Origin: Erythroxylum novogranatense
Taxonomy: Eukaryota; Streptophyta; Magnoliopsida; Malpighiales; Erythroxylaceae
Assembly: GCA_029891385.1 (NCBI GenBank)
Contig: CM057224.1
Location: forward strand, 35,469,005-35,533,004
DNA length: 64,000 nucleotides
Direction: 5' to 3'
A program made the translations under genes and the position numbers. Positions 11,801 to 22,600 of the stretch are shown one piece after another. The notes beneath the pieces were generated by a model. It did not search any database, was not told the origin of the DNA, and saw only the letters and a program-made list of their open reading frames with translations. How positions within the stretch are numbered: position 1 is the first letter of the stretch; the number at the start of each line of letters is the position of its first letter.

Positions 11801-13314
11801 TCTGCAACAGAATCGATGTTCCATGGATTTACACGAATGGCTCCACTCAACGATGGAGAGCATCCAATAAACTCAGAGACAACCAACATGCTCTTCTTTA
11901 GGGCGTTTTGATTAAGCCCCAAAGTCTCATCCAGCTTCTCATTTCCTTGCCGGCAAATAATATATTCATATGGTATCAGATTCATTCCATCCCGCACAGC
12001 TGTAACAAGACAACATTCTGCGATAACATAGAAGGCAATGCGCTCATAAAACTGAAGAGGGGTGTCAATTAAAACAACTGGCACATATCCTGGCCTTCCA
12101 AATGTCTCATTGATCCTTTGTACAGTGGCCTTAGTTTCACACTGGACCTCATGCACATCCCTTCCTCGCCCTCTTGCCGGGTTTGCAATTTGGACCAACA
12201 CAACTTCACCAATTTTATCACTATGCTGCATGAGCAATTGTTCCATTGCCAAAAGTTTCAAGCTAATCCCCTTGAAAATGTCCATATCATCTACTCCCAG
12301 CATAACAGTTTGACCCCGAAAACGTTCCTTTAGCTCTGCAACCTTAGATTCTGTCTCAGGAAGATTCAGAACAGATTGGAGCTGTCCTATGTGAATTCCC
12401 ACAGGAAGAATCTTAATACTGACGGTGCGGCCATAATACTCAAGCCCTATGTATCCTCTTTTAGACTGATAAGAGAGACCAAGCATTCTACTACAACAAG
12501 ATAGGAAGTGCCTCGCATAGTCAAAAGTATGAAAGCCAATGAGGTCAGAGTTAAGAAGTGCTCTTAACAATTCATCCCTTACAGGAAGAGTCCGGTATAT
12601 TTCAGATGATGGGAAGGGACTATGGAGGAAAAACCCCAGCTTCACACTATTGAACCTCTTCCTAAGAAATGTTGGTAAAACCATCAAATGGTAGTCATGA
12701 ACCCACACATAATCATCGTCAGGGTTAATCACTTCATTCACTTTGTCGGCAAATATCTTGTTCACAGAAACATATGCCTGCCAAAGGGACCGATCAAACC
12801 GGCCACCAAGGTCCGGTGATAGGGGAAGCATGTAGTGGAATAAGGGCCACAAGTGCTGCTTACAGAATCCATGATAGAATTTACTAAAAAGATCAGGTGG
12901 GATAAAAGCTGGGACACACTTAAAGGTCTCTAGCAACGTTTGTGATACATCATCTTGCTCACTTGGGTCGACCTCTTCCTTTAAACTCCCAACATAGATA
13001 ACTTCTATATCTTCTCCTAGGCCATCTTTGAGTTGTAAGAGAAGCGAATCCTCATCCCAGCTGAAGCACCACTTACCACTGCCGTCCAAACTTCGATGAG
13101 CCCGAAGAGGAAGTTGGTTCCCCACAATGATCACCCGCTCTTGAGAAACTGAAGATGGGGGATTGGAATCCACACTATTGTTGTTTTCATCATCTAGCTC
13201 AGATAAAGCTCCAGTCACAGTGGCCACTCGAGAAAACCTCTTCCTGTCACGACTAAAAGTTGGGGCATTACCAGCAGCAAGATCTAAGAGATTAGAATAA
13301 GATCTTGAAGTCAT
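8848..13314 (-). CDS. TPS5: Class II trehalose-6-phosphate synthase (GT20 + HAD phosphatase-like)
   Basis: Three coding exons (13314-11324, 11031-10758, 9168-8848) with GT/AG junctions give an unbroken 861-aa protein. The introns are 292 and 1,589 bp. The N-terminus MTSRSYSNLLDLAAGN is the plant class II TPS signature. A GT20 domain spans roughly residues 59-545 (IIVGNQLPLRA, DDYVWVHDYHL, GFFLHSPFPSSEIYRTLP, NSDLIGFHTFDYARH, GVDDMDIFKG, AVRDGMNLIPYEYI, EFIGCSPSLSGAIRVNPWN). A HAD/TPP-like domain follows (about 594-842) with DYDGA at 598-602 and GDDRSDED at 784-791. Length and sequence fit Arabidopsis TPS5 best. Class II TPS proteins are generally not active synthases or phosphatases; they act in trehalose-6-P/SnRK1 sugar and stress signalling in the cytosol. 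The usual Arg of the N-terminal synthase motif is Gln67 here, and the nucleophile motif ends in Ala602 instead of Thr. Confidence 0.96.
9169..10757 (-). other. Second intron of the TPS5-like gene
   Basis: This 1,589-bp intron has GT donor at 10757 and AG acceptor at 9170-9169. It is long compared with the 292-bp first intron. No transposon ends or nested gene were recognised in it. Confidence 0.85.
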
Positions 13315-13341
13315 TGTGAGGATAGTCTGTGAACTTCAAGT

Positions 13342-14305
13342 CTACTCAGAGTTATCCTGGTTATCTTTCATCTAAATTCCAAAGTCAATCTCTGCATCAA
13401 CGAACCCAAATAACAAAGAACGATCAAGTCAAGAAAAAAACTGACTTTCTCTTAAGACAAAAAGACATTTAATTTTCCAATAAACAACTCCAAAAAGGAG
13501 ATGTAGTACCAAGATTAACCTTATTTCAAATAAGCCAGCTATTTTAGCTCGTCATAGTTGTAGAATAAGTCCATGAAACTTTCGTGATATTTTGCAAATT
13601 TAAGAGCTTGTGTTGTCATGTAACAACCTTATAAACCATACAGCTCGAACTGAATAGGCAGTTATAACCATAAACCCTCTCTTAATAACTCAAAACAAAA
13701 TAAACTTAAACAAAGTTGCTTAGTGCGAAATCTATGGTGGAGGTAGGACTTAAGAAACTCCACAAATATAGGAAAACATGAAATCTAGCAGGGATTGATA
13801 CACCCAAAAGATAAATCTGATGAACTAGCATTTAATAGTGATCAAATCACCTCCTGCATAATACCCAATAATACTAAAATGAGATGTCAACACAACAGAA
13901 CATTAACTCAATAACAAAACAATCTAAAGCTAAAGGATTGAAAAAGCATCCACAGAGAAAATAATAAAGCAGTTAACTTGAACTCTCACCAAAAAATAAG
14001 ACTTATAAGTGGAAAGATATGCCAGCAAAAGTATCAGCAAGCGGCATCCAATAGTGAAGAATAACAGCAAGAAAGATGTAAATTTGGGACGGTGAAGAAC
14101 AAGAAGATAAAAAAAGGAACTCACGTTTGAAGTTTGGACTTTGGATAGACAGATGAACATACAGAGGTAGAAACTAAAAGATTCTTTTTTTATCTCTATC
14201 TTTCCCCTCCCTCCCCTTACGCTTTGAGAGAGGGGTGGCGATATTAGCAGGTCTTTAGCTTTGCTTTTCTAGTTCTTGCAAGTTTTTTACTACTAAGATT
14301 TTGTT
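13342..14305 (-). promoter_or_regulatory. TPS5-like 5' leader with inferred 5'UTR intron and two uORFs
   Basis: On the minus strand a good donor (AAAC|GTGAGT at 14125/14124) and acceptor (TTGATGCAG|A at 13392/13391) suggest a 733-bp 5'UTR intron, common in class II TPS genes. In the spliced leader an ATG at 14160 opens a 19-codon uORF that crosses the junction and ends in TGA at 13370-13368. That stop overlaps, as ATGA, the start of a second 9-codon uORF (13371-13342). Both end before the main ATG at 13314. The transcription start is only estimated from the TATA box. The splice sites and uORFs are read from sequence; splicing and any regulatory role are inferred. Confidence 0.5.
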
Positions 14306-14336
14306 GCGTTCTCTCCAAAGGCATCAAATGGGTTTA

Positions 14337-14343
14337 CTTTATA
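14337..14343 (-). promoter_or_regulatory. Candidate TATA box of the TPS5-like gene
   Basis: TATAAAG on the minus strand, preceded by CTTTC and followed downstream by a CT/GA-rich leader (14,190-14,240). The distance fits a start near 14,305. No other good TATA was seen close to the inferred leader. Confidence 0.4.
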
Positions 14344-14399
14344 GAAAGCATTTGATTCTCTCCCAACTCAGCCGCTCGCCTACACTCACTCACTGCTTC

Positions 14400-17300
14400 T
14401 CCATCATCCACTGTGAGCGATGGATGGTGACATAAGGGACAGAAAAACAGTGCTTCCCATTTCCATTTTTAACTATGGTTGAGTTCATTGTTAATGATTA
14501 TTTATTAGAGATGAAAGCTAAACACCTCAGTTTTCCTACCAAACTCTTCATTGTGATAGGCGTGTCAAACTCTAGTTGCACTATGGCGCGTCATGTAAGC
14601 ATGCTCAATCATTGGAGACGTTTGTCATCAACAACAGCCAGTAAAATTTAGGGTAAAACATAAAATTTAGAAAGGTCCACTACTCCAATAATAGTCACTG
14701 TTTCCAAAATTTGTATGTATTTGTTAACTATTTGAGTATACCTATTAAACCAACTTGTAAAATTTTTCTCATGTAATAATTTTTCTTTTTCTACAACAAT
14801 AACAATATTTAGTTTTCTATTTATCTTTTTTTGTTACAGGTCAACCGCTCACTGCTTTTGAGGATTCTTCGGACTGCTTTTGCTTGCTTTGCCTTACCTT
14901 GGGGGTGCAACTCCTGTCATCATTTATGGCAGTATTAATCTTGACCAATTCGGAGCTATGTTTTTGCAATTTCTTTATGTTAGTATCTCCTAAGCATACT
15001 TCCTACTGGTTGGTTTGTTTTGGCTAGGTTTTCTCATTGGACCTTATAACTAGGTCTCTCTTTGCCTATGTTTTCTTGGATTTTTTTGTTGTTGTTGTTA
15101 CTTGAATTTCAGTCTACTTCTTTCTTTGAGGCGGTATCCTTTTGTTTATTTTGGTATGCCTTGAGGTTTTGCTGGTGGAGTCTTTTGAGGCTCTGTTTGT
15201 GAACTTTCTTGTATATATTTTGATTATTTATTTGATTTTTTTGAATTACACAAAAAACAATATTTAGTATGAATTTTATTGATACGCAAAATTTGAAAAA
15301 ATCTAGTGGTGTGTAACTTTACCTTTATTTAATAGAAACAATTCGAACATAAATGAATTTTTTACGTCCAATTACAATGTCATGAAAAAGTTCTATATTG
15401 ATGGAATGATAAATTAAAATGTTTTGAGTAATTCTAAATTTCATAAGAGCTTGTGTCACTTGCTGATAAATTTGTGTAAAGGGTTTTATAAAATAAATTA
15501 ATATAATTAGATATGCTTTTAAAGAGAAATTTGAGATAAATAATGGAGTTTCAAAAGTGAATATGGTGTACCAAGAAAAGAAAATGTAATGTTCATAAAT
15601 TTCAATTTAATTGTTTTCTTCAATTTCTTATAGATTCCACAAAAAAGAAAAATATTTTTACAAAAAATTATAGGTTCGAGTTATGGAAATAACTTTTAAT
15701 GAAATAAAAAGGTATATATAATTGATGTCTCTCTCTGACTCTCCCAAAGTGAATAATCTTATTCACTTGATTACTTGAGTTGTTATTGTTGTTGTATTCA
15801 TCCATCTATCACGTATTAGGATTTTGTTCCATTGAAATTTGTCTTTTATTTTCTTTTTCATCAAAACTTTAACCTCCATTTGAATCTTATAAGTTATAAC
15901 CTAAACAACCAAAACATATTATTTATATTTTGTTTCTTTTATTTGCTTACATGTAAATACAATTATGTTATGTTTGGTTGGATATAAGGTTTTAATGAAA
16001 TGAAATATAATAGAATGATTTATAATGAAATGAAATATAAATAAATATAATATTAGAAAATTGTTGTTTGAAATCGATGAAACGAATATAATGAAATGTT
16101 ATTTGGATTAAAAGTTCATAATGCAATATAGTGAAATATTATTTATCATTTTACATTCCTTTCACTTTCTAAATAAGAGGTGATTTATTTTATTGTTTAT
16201 GATGAAATGTGATGTAATATGAAACCCTCTTCTTTTATCTTATTTCATTTTATTATAAATTTTCTTATAAATAATTAAATAATATTAAATTACATTTCCT
16301 TATATTAATAGGCAATGTGTACTTCCATTAATTGTTGACTTAAGCCCGTAAATGCCACGACATTGGTGTTTCCGTGGTGTTCTAAAAGACTTTCCAAAGC
16401 GTATATAAGGTTTAATTATATTTTCCCATTATTCATTATAAAGCAAATCATAATATTATAAATTTTAATTGAAAACATATAGAAATTATGTGACATCATT
16501 TTAAAGGCTAAATTAAAATTTTATTATATTAAAAATAAATTAGCTTTTGAGTCGGTCCAATAATTCTTGCTATTTTTTATTTTTCTAAAGTCTAGTGTTC
16601 TCGTTTGTTTAATATTTTCACAATTTTCTATATCCCAAAGTTATGTTTACTATAGATTCTATATTTTGATATAGGCACGGTATAAAGTATAACAATATTA
16701 ACAATGCTTAATATGAATCTTTTAGTTTGTAAAGTTTGAAGAGGTCCAATAATAAATAATCTTATTCCTAATTAATAGAGAAGCCGTTTACAAATAACTC
16801 ACATGTTAAGAAAGATAATAGAAAGAAAAAAACAAAATAAAAGTTAATATTAATAATGCGAATATTAAAACCGGTGGCATGGTACAAAGTCTTGAAAATA
16901 AATAACAAAATATAAGCTTATTTAATAATTTAATAATTTGATAGAAGCTCGAGCACTAGCGGTAATGTACACAAGTTATTCCCCACGGCTAGGACTAGGT
17001 CTTGAAGCATTACAAAATGTGAATAATTATAAGTCATTTCATATATTTTTCAGTGATACATGTCCACGAATTTGCAAAGCATAAGATTACCGAATCGTAA
17101 GCCATATAAAGACAACATAATTAAAATATACGAACGAGAGTAGACAAATGCCTCCACAATTACTATTTTACCGTCGCCAAATGACATAAACAATCCGCAC
17201 GCATGTACCATTCTTAGGCCTAGTTTTAGATATTTAGCTCCAAGGATCAGGATCTGCTCAACTTTCTCTAGGATACTCAATTCAGGCCTTTTTATTTGGA

Positions 17301-17536
17301 ATATGCATATTTACTATGATCAAGAGTCAACTCCTGATTTGATGCTCGTTTCATTTTTTTAAAAATAATCTTAATATGTCATCGCCTTTTAGTAACTTTA
17401 TTGCTATAAAGTTATAAGGTAAAATCATGAAAATAGTTTTTTGTATTAAAAAAAGACTGAGTATTATAACTTTTTTTAAGATCTTATAAGGCAGTATTCT
17501 TGCACTGAAAGTCTTATGCTTATATTTTTTTACTTA
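14400..17536. other. Intergenic region, no gene recognised
   Basis: AT-rich DNA without a supported gene. A T/G-rich stretch (about 14,830-15,250) looks like a worn LINE 3' tail but shows no readable protein. Around 15,985-16,150 the words ATGAAATGAAATATAA recur, with TTTCATTTTATTAT on the far side (16,240-16,258), perhaps an old MITE with lost ends. A 76-codon minus ORF at 17,050-17,280 has no recognisable domain. Confidence 0.45.
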
Positions 17537-18228
17537 GTGCTTGTTTAGATAGACTTATATCAATAGAATTTTATCAAGAGAGTTTTTGTCAAGATAACTT
17601 TTATAAGAAAAGTTTTTTAAGAAATCATTGATTGTTTGGTATGTCATTTAAAAAGAACTTTTTGAAAAAACTTTATACAATAGATCGCTTAACAATATAA
17701 AAATAAAAAGTAATTTTAATTTTAACAATATTTTATTTTGTAATAAAAGTATTTAAAATATATTAAGCAATATGCAAAACACAATATATTAATTATTATA
17801 TAATTTTAAACCATATGAAACGTAAAAGAAAATATATCTAACTAATTTTTGTATAGATTATAATATAAGTAAAACTAATATAAAAATAAAATTTAAAATA
17901 TATAAAAAAATCAAATAATATTATATAAATATCAAAATAAACGTGAATATGTGTTTATGAGTATTGTGAAAATTATGTGTAAAAACATAAGGATAAAGAA
18001 AACTAAAAAATAGGCTCACTAATTGATCTGAAAAATCTACCTGAAAAAGTATTTTTTTGAAAAGCTCCAATTTGAACTTTTCAAAAAGCTGTATTTTAAC
18101 TTCCAAAAAATTCATTTTATGAAAAAAGTGCTTATGGATTTTACAGTCAAACACTCATTTTTCTTAAAAACAACTTTTGTGGTGAAAAAATACTTATTCA
18201 CTATTCATAAGCTGAAACAAATAGGCAC
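17537..18228. mobile_element. Candidate Harbinger/Tourist-type MITE
   Basis: The element is bounded by GTGCTTGTTTAG on the left and an inverted GTGCCTATTTGT on the right, with TTA directly repeated outside both ends (17534-17536 and 18229-18231). A 3-bp TTA/TAA duplication and short G-starting inverted ends fit PIF/Harbinger MITEs. At 692 bp it is long for a MITE and has no transposase. The inside is AT-rich with repeated AAAAGTTTTTT-like words. The inverted ends are imperfect, so the call is tentative. Confidence 0.5.
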
Positions 18229-18314
18229 TTAATATGAAAAGAGGGTGTAGTGATTACTGCAGCCCCGCCTTTTCTTCCTTGTAAACGTTAGATCTTGAGA
18301 GCAAAAGTTAGGAA

Positions 18315-18495
18315 AGAACCTCAAGGTGCAGGTGAGTTGGTGAAGTTGCTGGTTTGAACCCCCTTTACATATATAATTGTTTAAAACTTGAGATCAGAAC
18401 TTTGCCTAAAACTAAGAACCTATCTGATTCGAGTGAGGATTAATCTAAATATAGACGACTTAAATATATCTTTCTATAATTAGGATCCTCCTAAA
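18315..18495 (+). repeat. SINE-like dispersed repeat, copy 2
   Basis: It begins with a Pol III promoter-like stretch (GGTGAGTTGGTGAAG, then GCTGGTTTGAACCC, which resembles a B box). The body matches copy 1 at 5,335-5,470. It lies immediately right of the candidate MITE. Family identity is inferred from this pair of copies and the B-box-like word. Confidence 0.6.
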
Positions 18496-19624
18496 ATACC
18501 TACAGGATAACTAAAATAAAATGCAAGGAAAGCAATCATGCGTAAAAGGGTACTAAAACTAGTTAAAAGAGCCACTTTACTTAACTGAAGCAAATTAAAA
18601 CGTAAACTATATGGCTTAGTTACCGTAAGAAATCATTGAGGGGAATCAGCTTTGTAATTATTAATTAAAAAAAGCTTTGTAATTATGCCTTTCATTACTT
18701 GTGATTCCAAGTGTTATTTGACTGGCCCAATAGAGCGCGTGGGGGTGAATCACGGCAAAGGAAGAGCCATTTTGTTAATTTTAAGGGAGACATGCGGTTC
18801 GACCGGAAGTTGACGACGGCTCAACTTAGTTTAAAGTCGCCATCGTATATCCTACATTTACGATACATATGTCTTTGGTTTTATGCAACACCATGTTCAC
18901 TTCGTACATCTTTCGTATTCATAAACATTAAACTGACTCGACCCAAGTGAGGACAAAAGATATTTCCGTGCGCTGTCAGTCCGCTTTTTTGCACACGTGG
19001 CAAGCACTCGTTTGCTTTACTTTTCAAATTTTCAGAATTCCAATGATTGCCCTTGCCTTTTGTTAGAATTCCGACAAGGTGGTGGACCTATTCGCGCAAC
19101 AACTGTCCTTATCAACCATCGTCACTCAATTTGTGGTTTTCCTCTACGTTCCTCCTCTTTTTTTTTTTGTTTTGTTTTTTCTCTCGTCTCATTTATATTT
19201 CTCTTTTACACTTAAAATTTTATATTTAAAAAATTAACATTTATCTCACCATAGCATTTTTTATTTATTATATAAGTAATTTTACCTAATTTTTTATTTA
19301 AAATTCTAAGATAATATTGTATTATGTCATTTTAACCCTTTTTAGTTTCACGTTGGTGGGTCGTACTGATGTTATCGATCATTTGTTTTTACCGTGGTTG
19401 CTTCTCTTAAGTTTTCCTATATTTACAGCCGGTGGTTGCTGTCCAAGACTGAAAAAGCGTCCTCATTCATCTGAACATCCTCTTCAATCCAACAGTCGTT
19501 GATTCTCGCTAAGGAAGGAATAATGGAACATTATGTACTATAAAAACAATAATTGCAACAGCTACAAGACGCAAAGGTTCAGAATCAGAACAAATTGAAG
19601 AGATACAGCAATCCAACTAATCGG
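18496..19624. other. Intergenic region, no gene recognised
   Basis: Several short plus-strand ORFs occur but none shows a domain, codon pattern or splice support. The stretch 18,711-19,110 is less AT-rich than its surroundings and could be part of a decayed gene or transcript, but I cannot identify it. The right end is probably the 3' UTR of the minus-strand DUF295 gene. Confidence 0.4.
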
Positions 19625-20545
19625 CTAATTAACTATTTTGCGCTTCCAAATACGTAACAATTCCTCTGTTTCACTCTGCAATGGATAGTGAATCATGGAA
19701 TCTTCCATGTTAAAGCAACGAAAACCGCCGACATCGCTTCCATCGTCGTCCTTGAAGTAGATGCAATTACCCTTTAACCCTTGAACAGTGTTGGGTGGTA
19801 GTGCCACAGAGTGACTACGGCCTAAGAGAATAGCCCAGTTGCTCAACCCACATATTATGACACCCTTGTCTCTATCATCAGTCAATGCGCCGACTTTGAA
19901 GTGGCATGTTTGACGTCCAAGACCACCATCTTCCATGAATCTGATGACTATACAAACATAACCCTCTATCACCGCAAGATTCAATTTTTGGCCCCAGAAA
20001 AACCATCTGTCTGTTACTACATCTAATATGGGCGGCCAGGAATAAGGATCCACTTGACACCGCACCACTTGCCCGTACTCATCAACACCGTATAATGCTC
20101 CTTCATGGGACAATATATCATCGTACGAGTTGCCAGCTTCTTCTAACAGAATCCACGTTTCATCACCTTCTTTAAAGCAAGCCAGTTGCTTTGAGTTTCC
20201 GTAGATAATCATAACAACATAATCATCGTCCAGGAGGCTGTCAGGAGGGGAAGATAACACAGCCTTATGAACAATGTTGACGTCTTCGTTCAGGAACAGA
20301 GGAAGTGGTGGAAGTTGGATCTCGGCGCCATTGGCAGTATTGAACAAGGTGATAATCTCGGAGGAGTTGTTAATTGTAATGAGCCAGCCTGTGGTCGAAC
20401 CTCCTATCGGCTTTCCCCGTGGCACAACTTCAAGGTTGAGGGGCTCGGGCTTCTTGACCTTCTTGTTTGAGTGGAGTTGAAACTTGAGAATAATGCCGGT
20501 ACTGCCGTCAGTAGATGGTCGTCGTTTTACTTTCAACTTCGCCAT
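19625..20545 (-). CDS. DUF295 / KIB1-4 beta-propeller protein without F-box
   Basis: A single-exon 306-aa ORF. It shows the plant DUF295 (KIB1-4 beta-propeller) pattern: GWLITI near residue 53, an LPPLPLF motif near 78, KAVLSSPP near 93, a CFKEGDETW motif near 122, the EGALYGVD strand near 148, and a late GNCIYFKDDD motif near 263. Most relatives are F-box proteins (SCF substrate adaptors) with an N-terminal F-box of about 45 residues. Here the N-terminus is a short basic stretch (MAKLKVKRRP) and no F-box is found in the 600 bp upstream. It is therefore either an F-box-less family member or a 5'-truncated copy. The family is large and fast-evolving, and the function of this member is unknown. 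No stop or frameshift interrupts the frame. Confidence 0.82.
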   Translation of the reverse strand: MAKLKVKRRPSTDGSTGIILKFQLHSNKKVKKPEPLNLEVVPRGKPIGGSTTGWLITINNSSEIITLFNTANGAEIQLPPLPLFLNEDVNIVHKAVLSSPPDSLLDDDYVVMIIYGNSKQLACFKEGDETWILLEEAGNSYDDILSHEGALYGVDEYGQVVRCQVDPYSWPPILDVVTDRWFFWGQKLNLAVIEGYVCIVIRFMEDGGLGRQTCHFKVGALTDDRDKGVIICGLSNWAILLGRSHSVALPPNTVQGLKGNCIYFKDDDGSDVGGFRCFNMEDSMIHYPLQSETEELLRIWKRKIVN

Positions 20546-21335
20546 TGTCGTGCGGATTATTCCTCTGGAGATATATTTGATCGATCGAAACCGAAAGGGG
20601 ACACAGAGGCTACTTAATTAGGAGTTTGGTCTATACTTCTTCTTAGTTACAACTACTCATATTTATAGGTTATTCCTCAAAACTAATTAAACATAGGAAA
20701 TCCTAATAACAAATAGGAAATATAACTCCGAAACAGACTCGAAATCCTTTTCCTGAACTTCGATGTTAAATAGAAATCACAATTTGTAACGAATTACTTC
20801 TTAATGTAACATTAGATTCAACCCTAATCAAATTTTTAACTAAATTAAATTTGCAAGTAAGTGTTTAACACATTTTGTTACCTTAATTAATTAGTTAAGC
20901 GTATTGGGTCAAAATTAAATTGATTTCAAATCATGATTTTCGGTCAGTACAATTGTATGATTTTGATATCATTGAGAAATTAACTAGGAGGCGAACAGTC
21001 CAACAACATGTGTGAGCCGTAAGTCCTAATTCGTGTAGGACATGTAAATTTCTGTTGCATTTGGAAAATACAATTACTTGCGGACTTCTCACTCGCAATC
21101 GGAACCCCCTCGTTTTTAGTTTTCCGCCTGAAAAATATCCATGCCTCTCTTTTTTCAGATTTTAAAATTCTTTTAAAATGAAGGATACCTTTAAATAATT
21201 TTAAAAATTAAATTATAAAATAATTCTTAAATATATTTTACTCTATAAGTTATAAATTTATATCTCCAAAATTATAACAATATAAATTTAAAATAATTAC
21301 AATTTATTTACTTCTATTAATATCATTTTTACGTA

Positions 21336-21575
21336 TTAAACATATAAATAATAACCATAATTATTATAAAAAGATATTTTAATTATCATATAAATATAAA
21401 ATTAAATACAATGTAAATTATTTAAAATATTACAATTTTATCAATAATAAATAATATTACATTAAATAAAAGAATAATAAATTTTACGACCTTCTAAGTA
21501 TTAAAATCAGTAACAAGAATTAGTGTTAAAGAAATAACCAACTAGAAGTAAAATTTGAAACAAAATAATATTGCA
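21336..21575. repeat. Dispersed AT-rich repeat, copy 1
   Basis: This segment is alignable with 42,344-42,575. Shared blocks include ATAATAAC.ATAATTA, AATTATCAT.ATA.AA, ATATTA.AATTTTATCA, CTTTCTAA-like words and the near-identical AAGTAAAATTTGAAACAAAA. It is an unnamed old repeat family and both copies are diverged. Confidence 0.6.
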
Positions 21576-21775
21576 AAAAGAAGATGAAGCTTCATTTACT
21601 TGAATATTTGCTTAATTCACATTGACCTCGATTCTCATTTGTTACAAAATCTTCATCTTCATTAAAAAGTGCTTCATTATCACTATTATTTAAATTTGTT
21701 TTATGTTTTAAAAATACTTTTACAAAATTTTGTTAACAAATAAAGACATAAAATATTTGGCATGACTATCACGTA

Positions 21776-21905
21776 TAAACTAATCAAATATTATTGATGT
21801 AATGATTTAATTTAACTTTTAAACTTGATTCAAATCAGCATAAACTAATCAAATATTATTAATATAATGATTTAATTTAACTTTAAAACTTGATTCAAAC
21901 CAATA
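21776..21905. repeat. Tandem duplication, 65 bp x 2
   Basis: Copies at 21776-21840 and 21841-21905 both begin TAAACTAATCAAATATTATT and differ at a handful of sites. Confidence 0.9.
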
Positions 21906-22411
21906 ATTTATTGTCATTATTATGAATTATTAATGTAATAATATTTTAAATTTTGAATTAAGTTAATATATCAATATTAACAATAATATTTAATTGATAA
22001 AAGTGTATTATCCGGATTTGCTTCATTATTACTTTTTAATAAGCGTAATATAAATTTTTTCTAAAAGTTAACTATTTAAATATTTTATTTGAGAATTTAA
22101 AAAATTAAAAATCTTAAATCACAAATAAATCCTGATTGGAATTTTGAGCTCCTTCCAAAAAACCAAAATATCACATAGTAATTGCAAATGACTACAATTA
22201 ATTGAAGCTGCTAAATAAATGAAAGATTAGAGGGCAGAAGTGAAATTTCGCTATCCCTGTCATATACAGTCTCCACTAGAGCAACCGCCTCGTGTCAGTT
22301 TCTCCTGCGTCGCGTCCTTACCATTATTTGAACGCTCTCTCTCTATAACTTCAATCTCTCTGTCTCTCTTCTAATGTAGGGTTTTGCTTCTCTTCTAAAA
22401 CCCTACAATTT

Positions 22412-22600
22412 ATGATTACTAATTCTATAGTTTATACTTTTTTCAAAAGAAAACTCTATACTTTATACTGTATAGCATTGATATGGAAGGAGGGACTATT
22501 GGTAAGGGCAGCGGCGGTGAAAGTGGCGACGCATCCACTAGCGGTGGTTCAGTGCCGGCGCCGGTTTCGAATCAGGCAAATGCACCGCCGCCTTTCTTGA
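22412..22600 (+). promoter_or_regulatory. Upstream ATG/ORF overlapping the HSFA1 start
   Basis: An ATG at 22412, inside the likely leader, opens a 62-codon frame that runs past the HSFA1 start codon at 22483 in a different frame and stops at 22600. If the leader includes this ATG, scanning ribosomes would have to bypass it. The protein has no recognisable features, so any role would be in regulating translation. Confidence 0.35.

Larger units (their letters stand above)
20546..22411. other. Intergenic region between DUF295 and HSFA1 genes
   Basis: It carries the promoters of two divergent genes. The middle (about 21,170-22,080) is very AT-rich and holds a dispersed repeat copy (21,336-21,575) and a 65-bp tandem duplication (21,776-21,905). 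The CT-rich stretch at 22,330-22,375 is probably the HSFA1 leader. Confidence 0.5.

Noticed and set aside
14830..15250. T/G-rich stretch resembling a LINE 3' end
   Set aside because: No reverse transcriptase or RNase H words can be read in any frame and no poly-A tail with target duplication was found, so only style of sequence supports it.
17050..17280. 76-codon minus-strand ORF
   Set aside because: No recognisable domain, no splice context and it lies in AT-rich DNA; length is within chance for the region.
18330..18360. tRNA gene suggested by a GGTTTGAACCC B-box-like word
   Set aside because: No cloverleaf or acceptor stem can be formed around it and the downstream body is shared with another dispersed copy, so a SINE-like repeat is the better explanation.
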